NCBI GenBank assembly: GCA_937925695.1 | Contig: CALAMD010000051.1 | Span: 1 to 31,993, forward strand | Reading direction: 5' to 3' | Length of the DNA stretch: 31,993 nucleotides | Source of the DNA: an uncultured Bacillaceae bacterium | GTDB lineage: Bacteria > Bacillota > Bacilli > Bacillales > Amphibacillaceae | Shown: positions 16,023 through 24,356 of the stretch, in pieces | Numbering within the stretch: position 1 is the first letter of the stretch | Layout of the letters: each line of letters opens with the position of its first letter | Notes under the pieces: model-generated | What the model was told of the DNA's origin: nothing | The model's input: the letters and a program-made list of their open reading frames with translations, nothing else | Database searches by the model: none | Made by a program: the position numbers and the translations under genes

Positions 16023-17468
16023 CTATGTGCCACAATACGTAACATACGGTTCGTTCGTCTCTGGAACTTTGGCATAGGCAATTTGTTCAGGACGATGGGA
16101 ATATGGATCTTCCAATACATCTAGCAACTGGTCAAATTTCGTAAAATCATTGTCTTCAACCGCTTGTTCTAGGGCTTCCTCAACATAATAGTTGCGGGGA
16201 ATGACAGCTGGGTTGTGCTGTTTCATCCATTTTTGCACAGCTTCATCTGATTTACCTTCTTGTTTTTGTCTATCCTTCCACTGCTCGTACCAAGCAACAA
16301 AATCGGTTTGTTTGCCAAGCTCAGATTCCCTCACCCGATCAAATGTTAAATCAATAAACGTATTCGTATAATCCGCTTTGTATTTTTCCATTAAATCCAA
16401 CAGTTCTTTAATCAGTTTACGATCTTCAGGTTGTTCCGTAAATAACCCTAATTTCGCACGCATCCCCGTCTCAAAGTACTCGGTAAATTTCCTTTCATAT
16501 GAACTGAGTATATCTTTGGCGATCTCAATGGATTCGGCTTCTTTTTCATGTAACAAAGGTAGCAAAGTTTCAGCAAAACGCGTTAAATTCCACGCGCCGA
16601 TCACTGGTTGATTTTTGTAAGCATAGCGACCATGCATGTCAATTGAGCTAAAAACAGCATCCCGGTCAAACGTATCAATAAAAGCACAAGGCCCATAATC
16701 AATGGTTTCGCCACTTATTGTCATATTGTCCGTATTCATGACACCGTGGACAAAACCAACCAATTGCCATGTAGCAATTAACTTTGCCTGTCGATCAACA
16801 ACCCGTTCTAACAAACGATGATATGGTTGATCATCTTCTAAAACATCCTGATCATGCCGACGTATCGCGTAATTAGCTAAGGCGCGTAAATCATCAACGG
16901 AAGTAAAGGCTGCCGCAAATTCAAAAGTACCAACTCTAAGATGACTTGATGCAACCCTCGTTAATATCGCGCCAGGTAAGGGTTCTTCCCTTATCACTGC
17001 TTCACCAGTCGTCACAACTGCTAAGCTTCGCGTTGTTGGAATACCTAATGCATGCATCGCCTCACTAATTAGATATTCCCGTAACATTGGCCCCAATGCT
17101 GCCCGTCCATCGCCACCACGAGAATAAGGTGTTTCGCCTGCCCCTTTTAATTGCACATCCCAGGTTTGCTCCTTTACATCAACAAGTTCGCCAAGCAAAA
17201 TCGCCCTTCCATCGCCTAACATCGTAAAATGACCAAATTGATGACCAGCATAGGCTTGGGCAATTGGTTCAGCACCATGTGGCACTTGATTACCAGCTAA
17301 GACGGCAATCCCTTGATCTGTTTGTAATGCATCTATGTCTAATCCTAATTCTTCTGCTAGCGCAAGGTTTAAGGCGACCAATTGGGGATCACCGACAGCT
17401 GTTGGCTTAATTTTAGTATAAAATTTCATTGGTAAATCAAGATAACTTTGGGTAAAACGCTCTTTCAT
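16023..17468 (-). CDS. selO: Protein adenylyltransferase SelO (YdiU/UPF0061 family)
   Basis: This encodes 481 residues, full length. SelO is a pseudokinase-fold enzyme that binds ATP in a flipped orientation and transfers AMP to Ser, Thr or Tyr of target proteins, linked to oxidative stress. Family landmarks are AYAGHQFGHFTMLGDGRA (about 72-89), KGAGETPYSRGGDGRAAL (108-125), the HGVMNTDNM catalytic loop (241-249) with the metal-binding Asn and Asp, and DYGPCAF from Asp257. The protein ends in TYCGT, with the cysteine near the C-terminus where eukaryotic SelO carries selenocysteine. ATG at 17468 has AAGGTGA nearby. It lies 88 bases after a methyltransferase gene in the same direction. Confidence 0.95.
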   Translation of the reverse strand: MKERFTQSYLDLPMKFYTKIKPTAVGDPQLVALNLALAEELGLDIDALQTDQGIAVLAGNQVPHGAEPIAQAYAGHQFGHFTMLGDGRAILLGELVDVKEQTWDVQLKGAGETPYSRGGDGRAALGPMLREYLISEAMHALGIPTTRSLAVVTTGEAVIREEPLPGAILTRVASSHLRVGTFEFAAAFTSVDDLRALANYAIRRHDQDVLEDDQPYHRLLERVVDRQAKLIATWQLVGFVHGVMNTDNMTISGETIDYGPCAFIDTFDRDAVFSSIDMHGRYAYKNQPVIGAWNLTRFAETLLPLLHEKEAESIEIAKDILSSYERKFTEYFETGMRAKLGLFTEQPEDRKLIKELLDLMEKYKADYTNTFIDLTFDRVRESELGKQTDFVAWYEQWKDRQKQEGKSDEAVQKWMKQHNPAVIPRNYYVEEALEQAVEDNDFTKFDQLLDVLEDPYSHRPEQIAYAKVPETNEPYVTYCGT

Positions 17469-17556
17469 GGAATCACCTTTTTAAGGGTAGTGTTTACCCT
17501 GATGATAAAATCATTCTCTTATGTTGTAGCTCACGATTTCAGAAGCTTTTTAAAGG

Positions 17557-18309
17557 TTATTTGATTAACTTAAACACAATAAAATTAGGTGAAATAAGGG
17601 CATCTGCAAATTCAGGATGCTTCGCTAACATTTCTTTACTGATCGTTGGCTCGACGATACGGTCAATGCGAAAGCCAATATCAACCAGTGTATTGATATA
17701 TGTCGTTAATGTGCGATGAAAAAAATATACATTTTCTGGCTCACCGTATGGTTGCTCATACACGCCTTCAGCAAAATAATTACCGACTTTTCGATATAGT
17801 TTTTTGCCTTCCGGCGTTCTTTCCCAATCACTATTTGGGGTAATAAAACATGGATGCAAGATAGAAAAAACAAACATGCCACCGGTAACTAATAAACGAT
17901 ACATCTCTGCACATGCCTTGTTAAAATTCGCTAGATCTTGCATCACCATATTACTAACAATTACATCAAAACTAACATCAGGTAAAAAATTAAGCTCTTC
18001 ACAATTCCCATGATAATAATGAATATTCATATGTTCAGGTGTTCTTTCTTTAGCAATTTCGATCATTCTTTCGGAAAAGTCAACTGACGTAACGATTGCC
18101 CCTTCCTCACTTAATAGACGGCTCAAATATCCTTCTCCACAGCCAGCATCTAATAACCGTTTGTTTTGAAGTGATCCGATCATCTGAAAAATAACCGGAT
18201 TTAAGAGTACTTTTTTATGAAGATCACCTTCATCGCCATGGTTATTGGCATAACTTTCAGCAAATAGATCCCATCGTGTAATTGCGTGATCAGTAGTTAT
18301 TTTTTTCAT
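17557..18309 (-). CDS. Class I SAM-dependent methyltransferase
   Basis: This encodes 250 residues. Motif I is LLDAGCGEGYLSRLL (about 54-68), followed by TSVDFSERMIEIAKER, and the post-motif region FDVIVSNMVMQDL near residue 120 is of the methyltransferase 11/25 kind. C-terminal features RVYFFHRTLTTYINTL-like and the ISKEMLAKHP stretch match small-molecule methyltransferases found widely in Bacillaceae. The substrate is unknown. ATG at 18309 follows AAGGAGGAAG, a strong ribosome binding site. The tmrB-like gene ends only 37 bases upstream, so the two are probably one transcript. Confidence 0.87.
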   Translation of the reverse strand: MKKITTDHAITRWDLFAESYANNHGDEGDLHKKVLLNPVIFQMIGSLQNKRLLDAGCGEGYLSRLLSEEGAIVTSVDFSERMIEIAKERTPEHMNIHYYHGNCEELNFLPDVSFDVIVSNMVMQDLANFNKACAEMYRLLVTGGMFVFSILHPCFITPNSDWERTPEGKKLYRKVGNYFAEGVYEQPYGEPENVYFFHRTLTTYINTLVDIGFRIDRIVEPTISKEMLAKHPEFADALISPNFIVFKLIK

Positions 18310-18346
18310 CGACTTCCTCCTTATCAGTCATAAATAACCCTTCCAA

Positions 18347-18934
18347 TCATCTAATATGCTTTATCAATACGATCATTCGATCAAGCCACTTTTTAAAACG
18401 ACTTCTCTTATCTGGCAAAAGCTCTATATTACTTCTCTTCGCAATTTCTTCAACGACCTCGTCAACGCTTTTATGATCGGTAATGATTTTTTCTTCCGTA
18501 ATTTCAGTATTAAAAGCCTGAATACAGCGATCGATTTGTGCCTTTGCCCATGTTTCACCACGTTCCAAGCGTTTATTCAATCGTTTCAATATCGTTTCTT
18601 TATCAGCATATAAGATGAAATGCTTAAGCGAAATGCCATCATCGATAAGTTGTTGGACAATTTCTTGGTAGTATAGCGGATTATTAATCGTCATCGGAAC
18701 AATGATTGTGCCATCATACTGTTCGGCGATAAAACTCAACATTTCATAATTAAACGATCGCCATTGCTCATAATCTTGAAAATCAGATTTGAGTAATGGT
18801 TTCGGGACGTTGTTAAAAAGGAAATAACCGATGTTTTCTGGATCATAAACATAAGCATTTGGCAGTCTTCGTGCTAACTCAAATGCACAAGTTGTTTTTC
18901 CCGATCCAAAAGCACCATTTAACCAAATAATCAT
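18347..18934 (-). CDS. tmrB: TmrB-like ATP-binding protein (tunicamycin-resistance type)
   Basis: This encodes 195 residues, with a P-loop GAFGSGKT at 7-14 of a small nucleoside/nucleotide-kinase fold. It resembles B. subtilis TmrB along its length: the opening MIIWLNGAFGSGKT, AYVYDPENIGY, DFQDYEQWRSFNYEML, IIVPMTI, and QIDRCI are all matched. TmrB binds tunicamycin and confers resistance; whether that is the natural role here is unknown, and an uncharacterised small-molecule kinase is the alternative. ATG at 18934 has GGAG eight bases upstream. A basic amphipathic C-terminus (KKWLDRMIVLIKHIR) resembles the membrane-anchoring tail reported for TmrB. It precedes a methyltransferase gene by 37 bases. 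Confidence 0.82.
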   Translation of the reverse strand: MIIWLNGAFGSGKTTCAFELARRLPNAYVYDPENIGYFLFNNVPKPLLKSDFQDYEQWRSFNYEMLSFIAEQYDGTIIVPMTINNPLYYQEIVQQLIDDGISLKHFILYADKETILKRLNKRLERGETWAKAQIDRCIQAFNTEITEEKIITDHKSVDEVVEEIAKRSNIELLPDKRSRFKKWLDRMIVLIKHIR

Positions 18935-19020
18935 TCATACCGCTCCTATGTATATGTACGACTACACTACCATTCTACTTCGTTCGGAAAATAATGACAA
19001 TTGCTTTTGTATACTAAAAA

Positions 19021-19047
19021 AGGGAATCCCTTCATAAGGAATTCCCT
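19021..19047 (-). terminator. Rho-independent terminator
   Basis: AGGGAAT-CCCTT pairs with AAGG-ATTCCCT around CAT, and TTTTTTAG follows on the minus strand. It directly follows the stop codon at 19053. Confidence 0.85.
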
Positions 19048-19052
19048 GTTGA

Positions 19053-20000
19053 TTATGATAAAAGTCCAAATGATTGGAAGATTTTATATCTATCTACTGT
19101 TAGGATTCCTTGCCAGTATCTACTAGCGATTGCAAATGCTTCAGGATAACTTTCCCAATTCCATGTCACGTCCCATGTACCTTCATCAGTTAATGTTTCT
19201 ATATAAAAAAGCAAGTTTTGCTGAACTAAATCACTATATTTTTCATAAAGAGGATGCTCAGGACTGGCAATAAGATCAAGGGGAAGTGGTTTGTATCCTG
19301 TTGACCATGCGGAAACATCCCATTCAATACAACCTTCAGCGAGTGACATAATCACATCTGAAACTTCATTCAACGAATATGGAAACTTATTCGCAAATGT
19401 GGTTTCGTGTAATTTTAATACGTCGAGTAACCGTTGGTAATTATTTATTTCATGCTGATCCATTTCAGCGACACTGAATAGATGGTTGAGTGCTTTTTCA
19501 ATCACTGACCAACCTATCTGAGCCGTTTCACTATGTTGAGGAGACCAATATACAAGGAAAGATGCCAACTCTGCACTTGGGTTAAACATCCAATTATCCT
19601 GCACCCCTTCTTCCCAATGCCACCACGGTGCATGCGGATATTGATTGTATTCAGGTAATACAGAGGACCACATTCCTGAATCTTTTTGATAAGTATTTGC
19701 TAAATATTTAAGCATTGACTGAACCACTGCTTCATCGCTACTAGCTTCTATTTCCATTAATATTTGTCCTGCTACCCATGTAGCCATTGGCGATGAATAG
19801 GGTGACCAAAAATCAGGTTCTATTCCATTCCCAAAGCCACCATCATCATTTTGAAAAGCTGATAAATATTTTATGACATTGTCGCGAGAAGTCCCTTCAA
19901 AAAGATATTCCCATCTTGCTGCTTCCAACGGTCGAGCATTTCGTTTGATCCACGAACTTGACTGTTGAAATTTCTCTGACGAAATTTTCATGTTAATCAT
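19053..20000 (-). CDS. Terpenoid-cyclase-fold (squalene-cyclase-like) protein, function unknown
   Basis: This encodes 315 residues rich in Trp, Tyr and Phe. The clearest feature is AFQNDDGGFG at 48-57, a QW-type motif of the alpha/alpha-toroid family of prenyltransferases and squalene cyclases. WEYLF, WWHWEEGVQDNW and TWDVTWNWESYP fit the same fold. The DxDD catalytic motif of class II cyclases is not seen, and at 315 residues it is half the length of a true squalene-hopene cyclase, so it is probably not a cyclase itself. The start is ambiguous: GGAGG lies three bases before the ATG at 20000 and 12 before the ATG at 19991. It stands alone, with a terminator downstream. Confidence 0.75.
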   Translation of the reverse strand: MINMKISSEKFQQSSSWIKRNARPLEAARWEYLFEGTSRDNVIKYLSAFQNDDGGFGNGIEPDFWSPYSSPMATWVAGQILMEIEASSDEAVVQSMLKYLANTYQKDSGMWSSVLPEYNQYPHAPWWHWEEGVQDNWMFNPSAELASFLVYWSPQHSETAQIGWSVIEKALNHLFSVAEMDQHEINNYQRLLDVLKLHETTFANKFPYSLNEVSDVIMSLAEGCIEWDVSAWSTGYKPLPLDLIASPEHPLYEKYSDLVQQNLLFYIETLTDEGTWDVTWNWESYPEAFAIASRYWQGILTVDRYKIFQSFGLLS

Positions 20001-20055
20001 TAACCTCCAATCTCTTCAACTCTTTCTATCCTGTCTTACTGATTTTTTATTGTCC

Positions 20056-20069
20056 TGAAATTAATTTCA
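20056..20069. promoter_or_regulatory. Perfect 14-bp palindrome upstream of the cyclase-fold gene
   Basis: TGAAATTAATTTCA is its own reverse complement and lies 56 to 69 bases before the start at 20000. It has the form of a dimeric repressor site; the regulator is unknown. AT-rich palindromes of this size can occur by chance. Confidence 0.4.
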
Positions 20070-20202
20070 AGATGTACTTTCCATTTTCCTTCCTCACTTT
20101 AGAAAAAAATGGTCAGATTATAGAAAAACGAATAAAACAGTGGTCAAAAGAGACGGAACAATATAACGGGGGTCAGTTCAACGATCAAATGAAGCAGTCC
20201 TG

Positions 20203-20870
20203 CTAACGTTTTTTCGCGATGTAAAACACGTAGCTATAATAGTCCTTATATTTTTCATACATTGTTATTTCGTCCAGTCCCATTTCTACAAAGGTTTTTA
20301 CATCTTCACTGTAGTTATATTTTTCAAGAAAATCATTAGAACGGGCCTTGATAGGTTCATAATAATGATCCCACCAGCAATTTTCCGGTAAGATAAAATG
20401 AGCGATCGGTTCATAACCACTCTCTTCAAGTACAGCTAATTTAGCTTCGATGGTATCTATTTCAGGATAAGCATTTGTCCAATACGTCTCTATTTCCTCT
20501 GGTCGCTCATCAGTAAGCCAAGATATTTCTGATACAACGATATAGCCATCGTCCTTCAAATATTTTCGCCATTCAGATAAGCCTTGAGCATTTGTTTGGT
20601 CATCACTCGGTCATTTAAGTTTTGTTGATCAACTTTCTCCTGCAGTTTATCTAAAAATCCTTGTAGCATATCGACTGCAATAATTGTTGCTGGTGTGTTA
20701 TTGGCAAGCACCATAGTTTGGGCACCGGTTCCACAGCCAATATCGAGAATTTGTGGACTGTCCTCTAATTCAGGTAAATAACTAAGTGCTTTTTTAGTTG
20801 CCTCATCATTACCCGGTCCTTGTCGTTCTGCATCTTTATGAAATTCAATCGCAAATTTAAGTAAATCCAT
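20203..20870 (-). pseudogene. SAM-dependent methyltransferase broken by an internal deletion and frameshift
   Basis: The N-terminal part starts at ATG 20870 (AAGAAGG upstream) and carries MDLLKFAIEFHKD and motif I ILDIGCGTGAQTMVL, but ends out of frame near 20556. The C-terminal part reads GLSEWRKYLKDDGYIVVSEISWLTDE from 20583 to a stop at 20203 in another frame. The junction is about 20584-20592. Intact relatives are roughly 245-250 residues; here about 28 residues are missing between MTKQM and GLSEW. Those would hold the conserved FDLIWSEGAIYN-type motif that closes the active site. So this is a deletion plus frameshift, and the product cannot be a working enzyme. Confidence 0.85.
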
Positions 20871-21000
20871 TGTTGTCGTCCTTCTTTCTATTGTCATTTT
20901 GCTATGATGATTGCATAACTTGTTTATCACCTTGTCAAGGATATCATGCATACACCCCAAAAGACTAATAATCTATTCGCTATGTTTCTTTTCATCGCAT

Positions 21001-21593
21001 TTAATCGTTTAGCCCTTTTCCATCTAGTATCTTTGGTATATATTTTTCTATTCTGTTCTTCCGGGTTTTTGATTGTTTTGCTCTTGAAAAATATAGAAGA
21101 TAAGCTCTTTGTCTTCCCGGCGTCAGGGATTCAAAAGCTTCTTTCAATGCTGGTAATTCTTCAAACTTCATCTGCAATTCTTCTGGCACAGCGTATTCCG
21201 TTGTTTGTTTAAATTCTACCTTCAAACCAGACTTTTCTACCTCTATGGCATTATTGATATATGTTTTAAGAACATCTTCCATGTCAATAATCTCTTGGAG
21301 ATTCGTAAAGCGAATTTGTCGAGCAGCCTGGGTATGTTCCGATTGTTGAATTAATATCTGATGAGGATCTTCTAACAAAGCACCTTTATGAAACAAGAGT
21401 GCACAATATTCTTTAAAGCCGTGAATGAGGACAACGTTTTTCCCGTTTAGCGTGTAACAGGGATGCATCCACTTAAAGTCTTCAGTTAATTCACAACCAA
21501 GAACAATTTCTCTTAACTTCTCAAATTCCTTTTTCCATTTTTCTCTGTTTGCAAAAATTCTTCTACTTTATGGCTTGCACTATTATTTGTCAT
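21001..21593 (-). pseudogene. ydeI: YdeI homologue (DUF1801/OmdA family) interrupted by a one-base frameshift
   Basis: From 21468 to 21001 the frame is open for 155 residues beginning MHPCYTLNGKNVVLIHGFKEY and ending KILDGKGLND, closely like the C-terminal four fifths of B. subtilis YdeI. Upstream the expected N-terminus is present in two frames: MTNNSASHKVEEFLQTEK from ATG 21593 (GAGGTG before it), then KWKKEFEKLREIVLGCELTEDFKW. They would join if the T run at 21538-21542 (five A on the coding strand) had one more base, giving 197 residues. The run is too short for known efficient slippage, so this is a mutation or a sequencing error. The family is annotated in bacteriocin protection; its role is unclear. 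Confidence 0.85.
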
Positions 21594-21739
21594 CATCAGC
21601 ACCTCTTCATTTAATAAGTACTTTACACCATTGTTTACATATAGGATTACCGATATATAGAGTTTTACTTTTTCATTTTGAAGTCATTCGCATTTCACCT
21701 TTAGTTTCTAGTTAATTAATAAATGGAATTTATCATCCT

Positions 21740-22291
21740 TTACGGTCGATCTTCCCATGGTTCAAGTTGACCAACTATATGAACTGCTTTCTTCGTTTGT
21801 AGTGCTTCGATCACTCCTGAAGAAATCTCCTCATTTGTTAACCATCTTGAATAAGTTGCTTCTTTTACAAACCCCAATTGAACTTGATAATACAAACAAT
21901 TATCTGGTACAGCAGCCTTCTGTTTAATGCTGGCTAAATTCGAGCTACTTCCTAAAACATGAAATAACTCCCACTCATCTTGATTTTTGGCAACTTCATT
22001 GACAATAATCGATAGAGCATTATTGGCAGCAGAATGATGAATCCACGCCACAACAACATCAATGTTGCCATTGTTAATAATCGTGTCATTGACCTGTCTT
22101 CGTAAGGCATTGTCATGACGATAATCGACTAAAAGCGGTGTGATATGATTAGGGAAAATTGTTTGATTCATTAGTTGTTCCATTCGCCACGAATGACGGG
22201 CAATAATAGATACATGATAACCCTGCTCGACTAACCATAGCGACACACCTGATAACATACCAGTACCACCTACTACCAAGGCATGCTTCAT
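21740..22291 (-). CDS. Short NAD(P)-binding Rossmann-fold protein
   Basis: This encodes 183 residues. The N-terminal motif GGTGML at 8-13 (VVGGTGMLSGVSLWLVEQG) is that of short-chain dehydrogenases. ARHSW after beta 2 favours NADP, and VDVVVAWIHHSA near residue 80 fits the beta 4 position. The usual YxxxK pair is not in its normal place (YYQVQLG), and the protein is shorter than a typical 240-residue SDR, so it may be a non-catalytic or atypical member. ATG at 22291 follows AAAGGAG with a seven-base spacer. It is monocistronic and lies next to two broken genes. Confidence 0.8.
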   Translation of the reverse strand: MKHALVVGGTGMLSGVSLWLVEQGYHVSIIARHSWRMEQLMNQTIFPNHITPLLVDYRHDNALRRQVNDTIINNGNIDVVVAWIHHSAANNALSIIVNEVAKNQDEWELFHVLGSSSNLASIKQKAAVPDNCLYYQVQLGFVKEATYSRWLTNEEISSGVIEALQTKKAVHIVGQLEPWEDRP

Positions 22292-22413
22292 TTTAATTCT
22301 CCTTTATTTTACGCCCTATATAACAGGACGCTTATATTTTAGGAAGAAAGGCATTTGTATCTAGATTTTCTTATTGATTGTGACCATGATAGAATCAATA
22401 ACAATCATTGAAT

Positions 22414-22560
22414 TTAGTTATGAATATGACTCATATATAGTGAGCTTAATATTAAAAATATTCCGACGATAATTGTTAAAAAATAGTTTTTCTTTTTCGC
22501 TTCACACCCATGACACCACCAATTATTACTTAATTTAAAAGATTTTTTTGCCAAATACAT
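22414..22560 (-). CDS. Possible 48-residue membrane protein or gene remnant
   Basis: The frame from ATG 22560 gives 48 residues. It has a basic N-terminus, NNWWCHGCEAKKKN with a CxxC pair at 16-19, then one hydrophobic segment (YFLTIIVGIFLILSSLYM). A zinc-ribbon half plus membrane anchor would look like this. The upstream region has no good ribosome binding site, so it may be a fragment of a lost gene. The rest of the gap 22292-22717 shows nothing beyond this and the terminator. Confidence 0.3.
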   Translation of the reverse strand: MYLAKKSFKLSNNWWCHGCEAKKKNYFLTIIVGIFLILSSLYMSHIHN

Positions 22561-22675
22561 CAATACTTCAATCGCAATGATTTATTTATCATTATATGGT
22601 TATCATTCTCGTATTTCAATTGCCCTTTTTGATGATAAAACACTAATTCTATTAGTGATTTCAACATAAAAAAAA

Positions 22676-22700
22676 CCTTGGTTCATATATAGAACCAAGG
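22676..22700 (-). terminator. Rho-independent terminator of the lipoprotein gene
   Basis: CCTTGGTTC (22676-22684) pairs with GAACCAAGG (22692-22700), loop ATATATA; on the minus strand a run of eight T follows. It is 17 bases after the stop codon. Confidence 0.93.
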
Positions 22701-22717
22701 GTAATGACTAGTGAACT

Positions 22718-23938
22718 TTAAAATCCATATTCTGTTACGTAAAATCTCATTCGATCTTGACGTTGATATTCGTACTCGTCTATGATCAGGAATTCATTAT
22801 TTCCTAAATAAAATGGACCATCTATATAGCCATCATAATCATCCATTTCATACTCACTGTCAAAAAATGAGATAGAATCTACCATTTCAAGCTCCGTATG
22901 AACAACGTAAATCATATGGTCACTATCATTAATGATATAAAACAGCGTATCGTTTAGTGGATATACCTCATCAATGGCAGATCTTTCAAACAGTAAAACT
23001 TTATCATAAGCATCATCATACAATGGTTCACCGGTCTCTATTTCTAACCGTTTGATACCATCGTCAAAGTAATCGTGTACGAAATAGTGTCCTTGTTCAA
23101 AATTAATAAATTTAATATCGTCAGACTCATCGACTATATCATGTGGGTCATAAAGAACAAGTTCTTCCGCTAATTCCGTATTATTTAATGGCAAGACTTG
23201 AAAATCACGATCTTCTAACGGATTTTCTTTGTAGACAAAAACTGGCCCTGCAGTTGTACTGACGATCTCACCAAAGTCATCAATTTCATCTTCAATAAAA
23301 TTAAATTGCTGATCAAAAACGACTTCAGTTTCATATTCGTTTTTCTGACCATCAAAAATGTGACTAATATCAAGGGATTCAACTGTTACTTGCTTCGTAA
23401 ACTCCGAATAATCTTCATAGTACTCGTACTTTAGAACTAACGTATTAGCCAATATTTTCGAATCCAAATAAAAGTTTTCATCTTCTTCTAGTAATTTCTT
23501 TTTTGTCGGTGAATAAATAATATCTTCGACAACAGCTTGATTATTTTCATCGAATGAATACACGAGATAATTTGGCGTTCCATCGGTATCTACATGAACA
23601 AAATAGTAAATCGTTCCATCCTCTGCTTTGATAGCATGCTTCGTAGCTCCAATGGCATCTTCGTTAACTTCTGTATGTAGCGATTCAAAAGTTTTCTCTT
23701 CAATAACAAAGTCGCTTATTTCGGTAAATGATGAAAATCCTTGTAGTTGCTCTTGTTCCATCTCAGATTCTATTTCATTTTCGTCATTTACATTTTCACT
23801 GTTTAGCTCACCCGTTGAATTATCCACCTCTTGACTAACCTCTGTGTTAGTCGCCTCTTGATTGACTTCTGTTTCACCTTTACTACAACCAGCTATAATT
23901 AATAATGATGTTAATAAAAACAATAATAATTTCTTCAA
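22718..23938 (-). CDS. Acidic lipoprotein of unknown function
   Basis: This encodes 406 residues. MKKLLLFLLTSLLIIAGCSKG is a lipoprotein signal peptide with lipobox IAGC and the lipidated Cys18. Residues 20-65 form a low-complexity Glu/Asn/Ser linker, and the rest is a Asp/Glu-rich beta-strand domain with many aromatic residues (IYYFVHVDTDG, YLVYSFDENN, LFYIINDSDHMIYVV), likely a beta-propeller or similar repeat fold. It should be anchored on the outside of the membrane. TTG start at 23938 with AGGAGG seven bases upstream. Very high acidity suits a salt- or alkali-exposed surface. I do not recognise a family. Single-gene transcript with strong terminator. Confidence 0.8.
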   Translation of the reverse strand: MKKLLLFLLTSLLIIAGCSKGETEVNQEATNTEVSQEVDNSTGELNSENVNDENEIESEMEQEQLQGFSSFTEISDFVIEEKTFESLHTEVNEDAIGATKHAIKAEDGTIYYFVHVDTDGTPNYLVYSFDENNQAVVEDIIYSPTKKKLLEEDENFYLDSKILANTLVLKYEYYEDYSEFTKQVTVESLDISHIFDGQKNEYETEVVFDQQFNFIEDEIDDFGEIVSTTAGPVFVYKENPLEDRDFQVLPLNNTELAEELVLYDPHDIVDESDDIKFINFEQGHYFVHDYFDDGIKRLEIETGEPLYDDAYDKVLLFERSAIDEVYPLNDTLFYIINDSDHMIYVVHTELEMVDSISFFDSEYEMDDYDGYIDGPFYLGNNEFLIIDEYEYQRQDRMRFYVTEYGF

Positions 23939-24130
23939 TGTGAAACCTCCTGATGTTTATATTTTTTTATTACCTGAAAATATATCTATATAATAAATCT
24001 GTTGATGGATAGATTTGATAGGATAGACGCCCAACTATATATTTTATCATTATCATTTGTCGTTATCAATTTACCGTTTTTTCAAAATTATCTATCTGAA
24101 GATTACAGCCTAGTGTTCATACAATAAAAA

Positions 24131-24160
24131 AACTGCCTCGAAATCATCTACGAGACAGTT
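24131..24160 (-). terminator. Rho-independent terminator
   Basis: AACTG-c-CTCG (24131-24140) pairs with CGAG-a-CAGTT (24151-24160), followed on the minus strand by seven T. It probably ends transcripts from the alpha/beta hydrolase gene, 200 bases downstream of its stop; no gene was seen between. Confidence 0.75.
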
Positions 24161-24320
24161 ACAAGGATTCATTGAATTGCCTTATCGGTTTGTTTGTTAC
24201 ATCTGCTTCCTTACAACATAATATAAACTATTCTATTCACCTTTTTGCAAAAACTAATTTCCGTTTTTGTTTACGTTGCCTATCAAGCTAATAAGTAGAT
24301 TAAACTAAAACTATTTCGTT

Positions 24321-24349
24321 CTTCCACTAAAATATTCCTTTAGTGGAAG
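24321..24349 (-). terminator. Perfect 11-bp hairpin just after the hydrolase gene
   Basis: CTTCCACTAAA (24321-24331) pairs with TTTAGTGGAAG (24339-24349), loop ATATTCC. No T tract follows on either strand, so termination is doubtful; it may protect the mRNA 3' end ahead of the terminator at 24131-24160. Confidence 0.45.
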
Positions 24350-24356
24350 TAGTCTA

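Noticed and set aside
17557..18934. An antibiotic-production or resistance island around tmrB
   Set aside because: Only one resistance-like gene is present, with a methyltransferase of unknown substrate and a housekeeping selO; no biosynthetic genes are adjacent.
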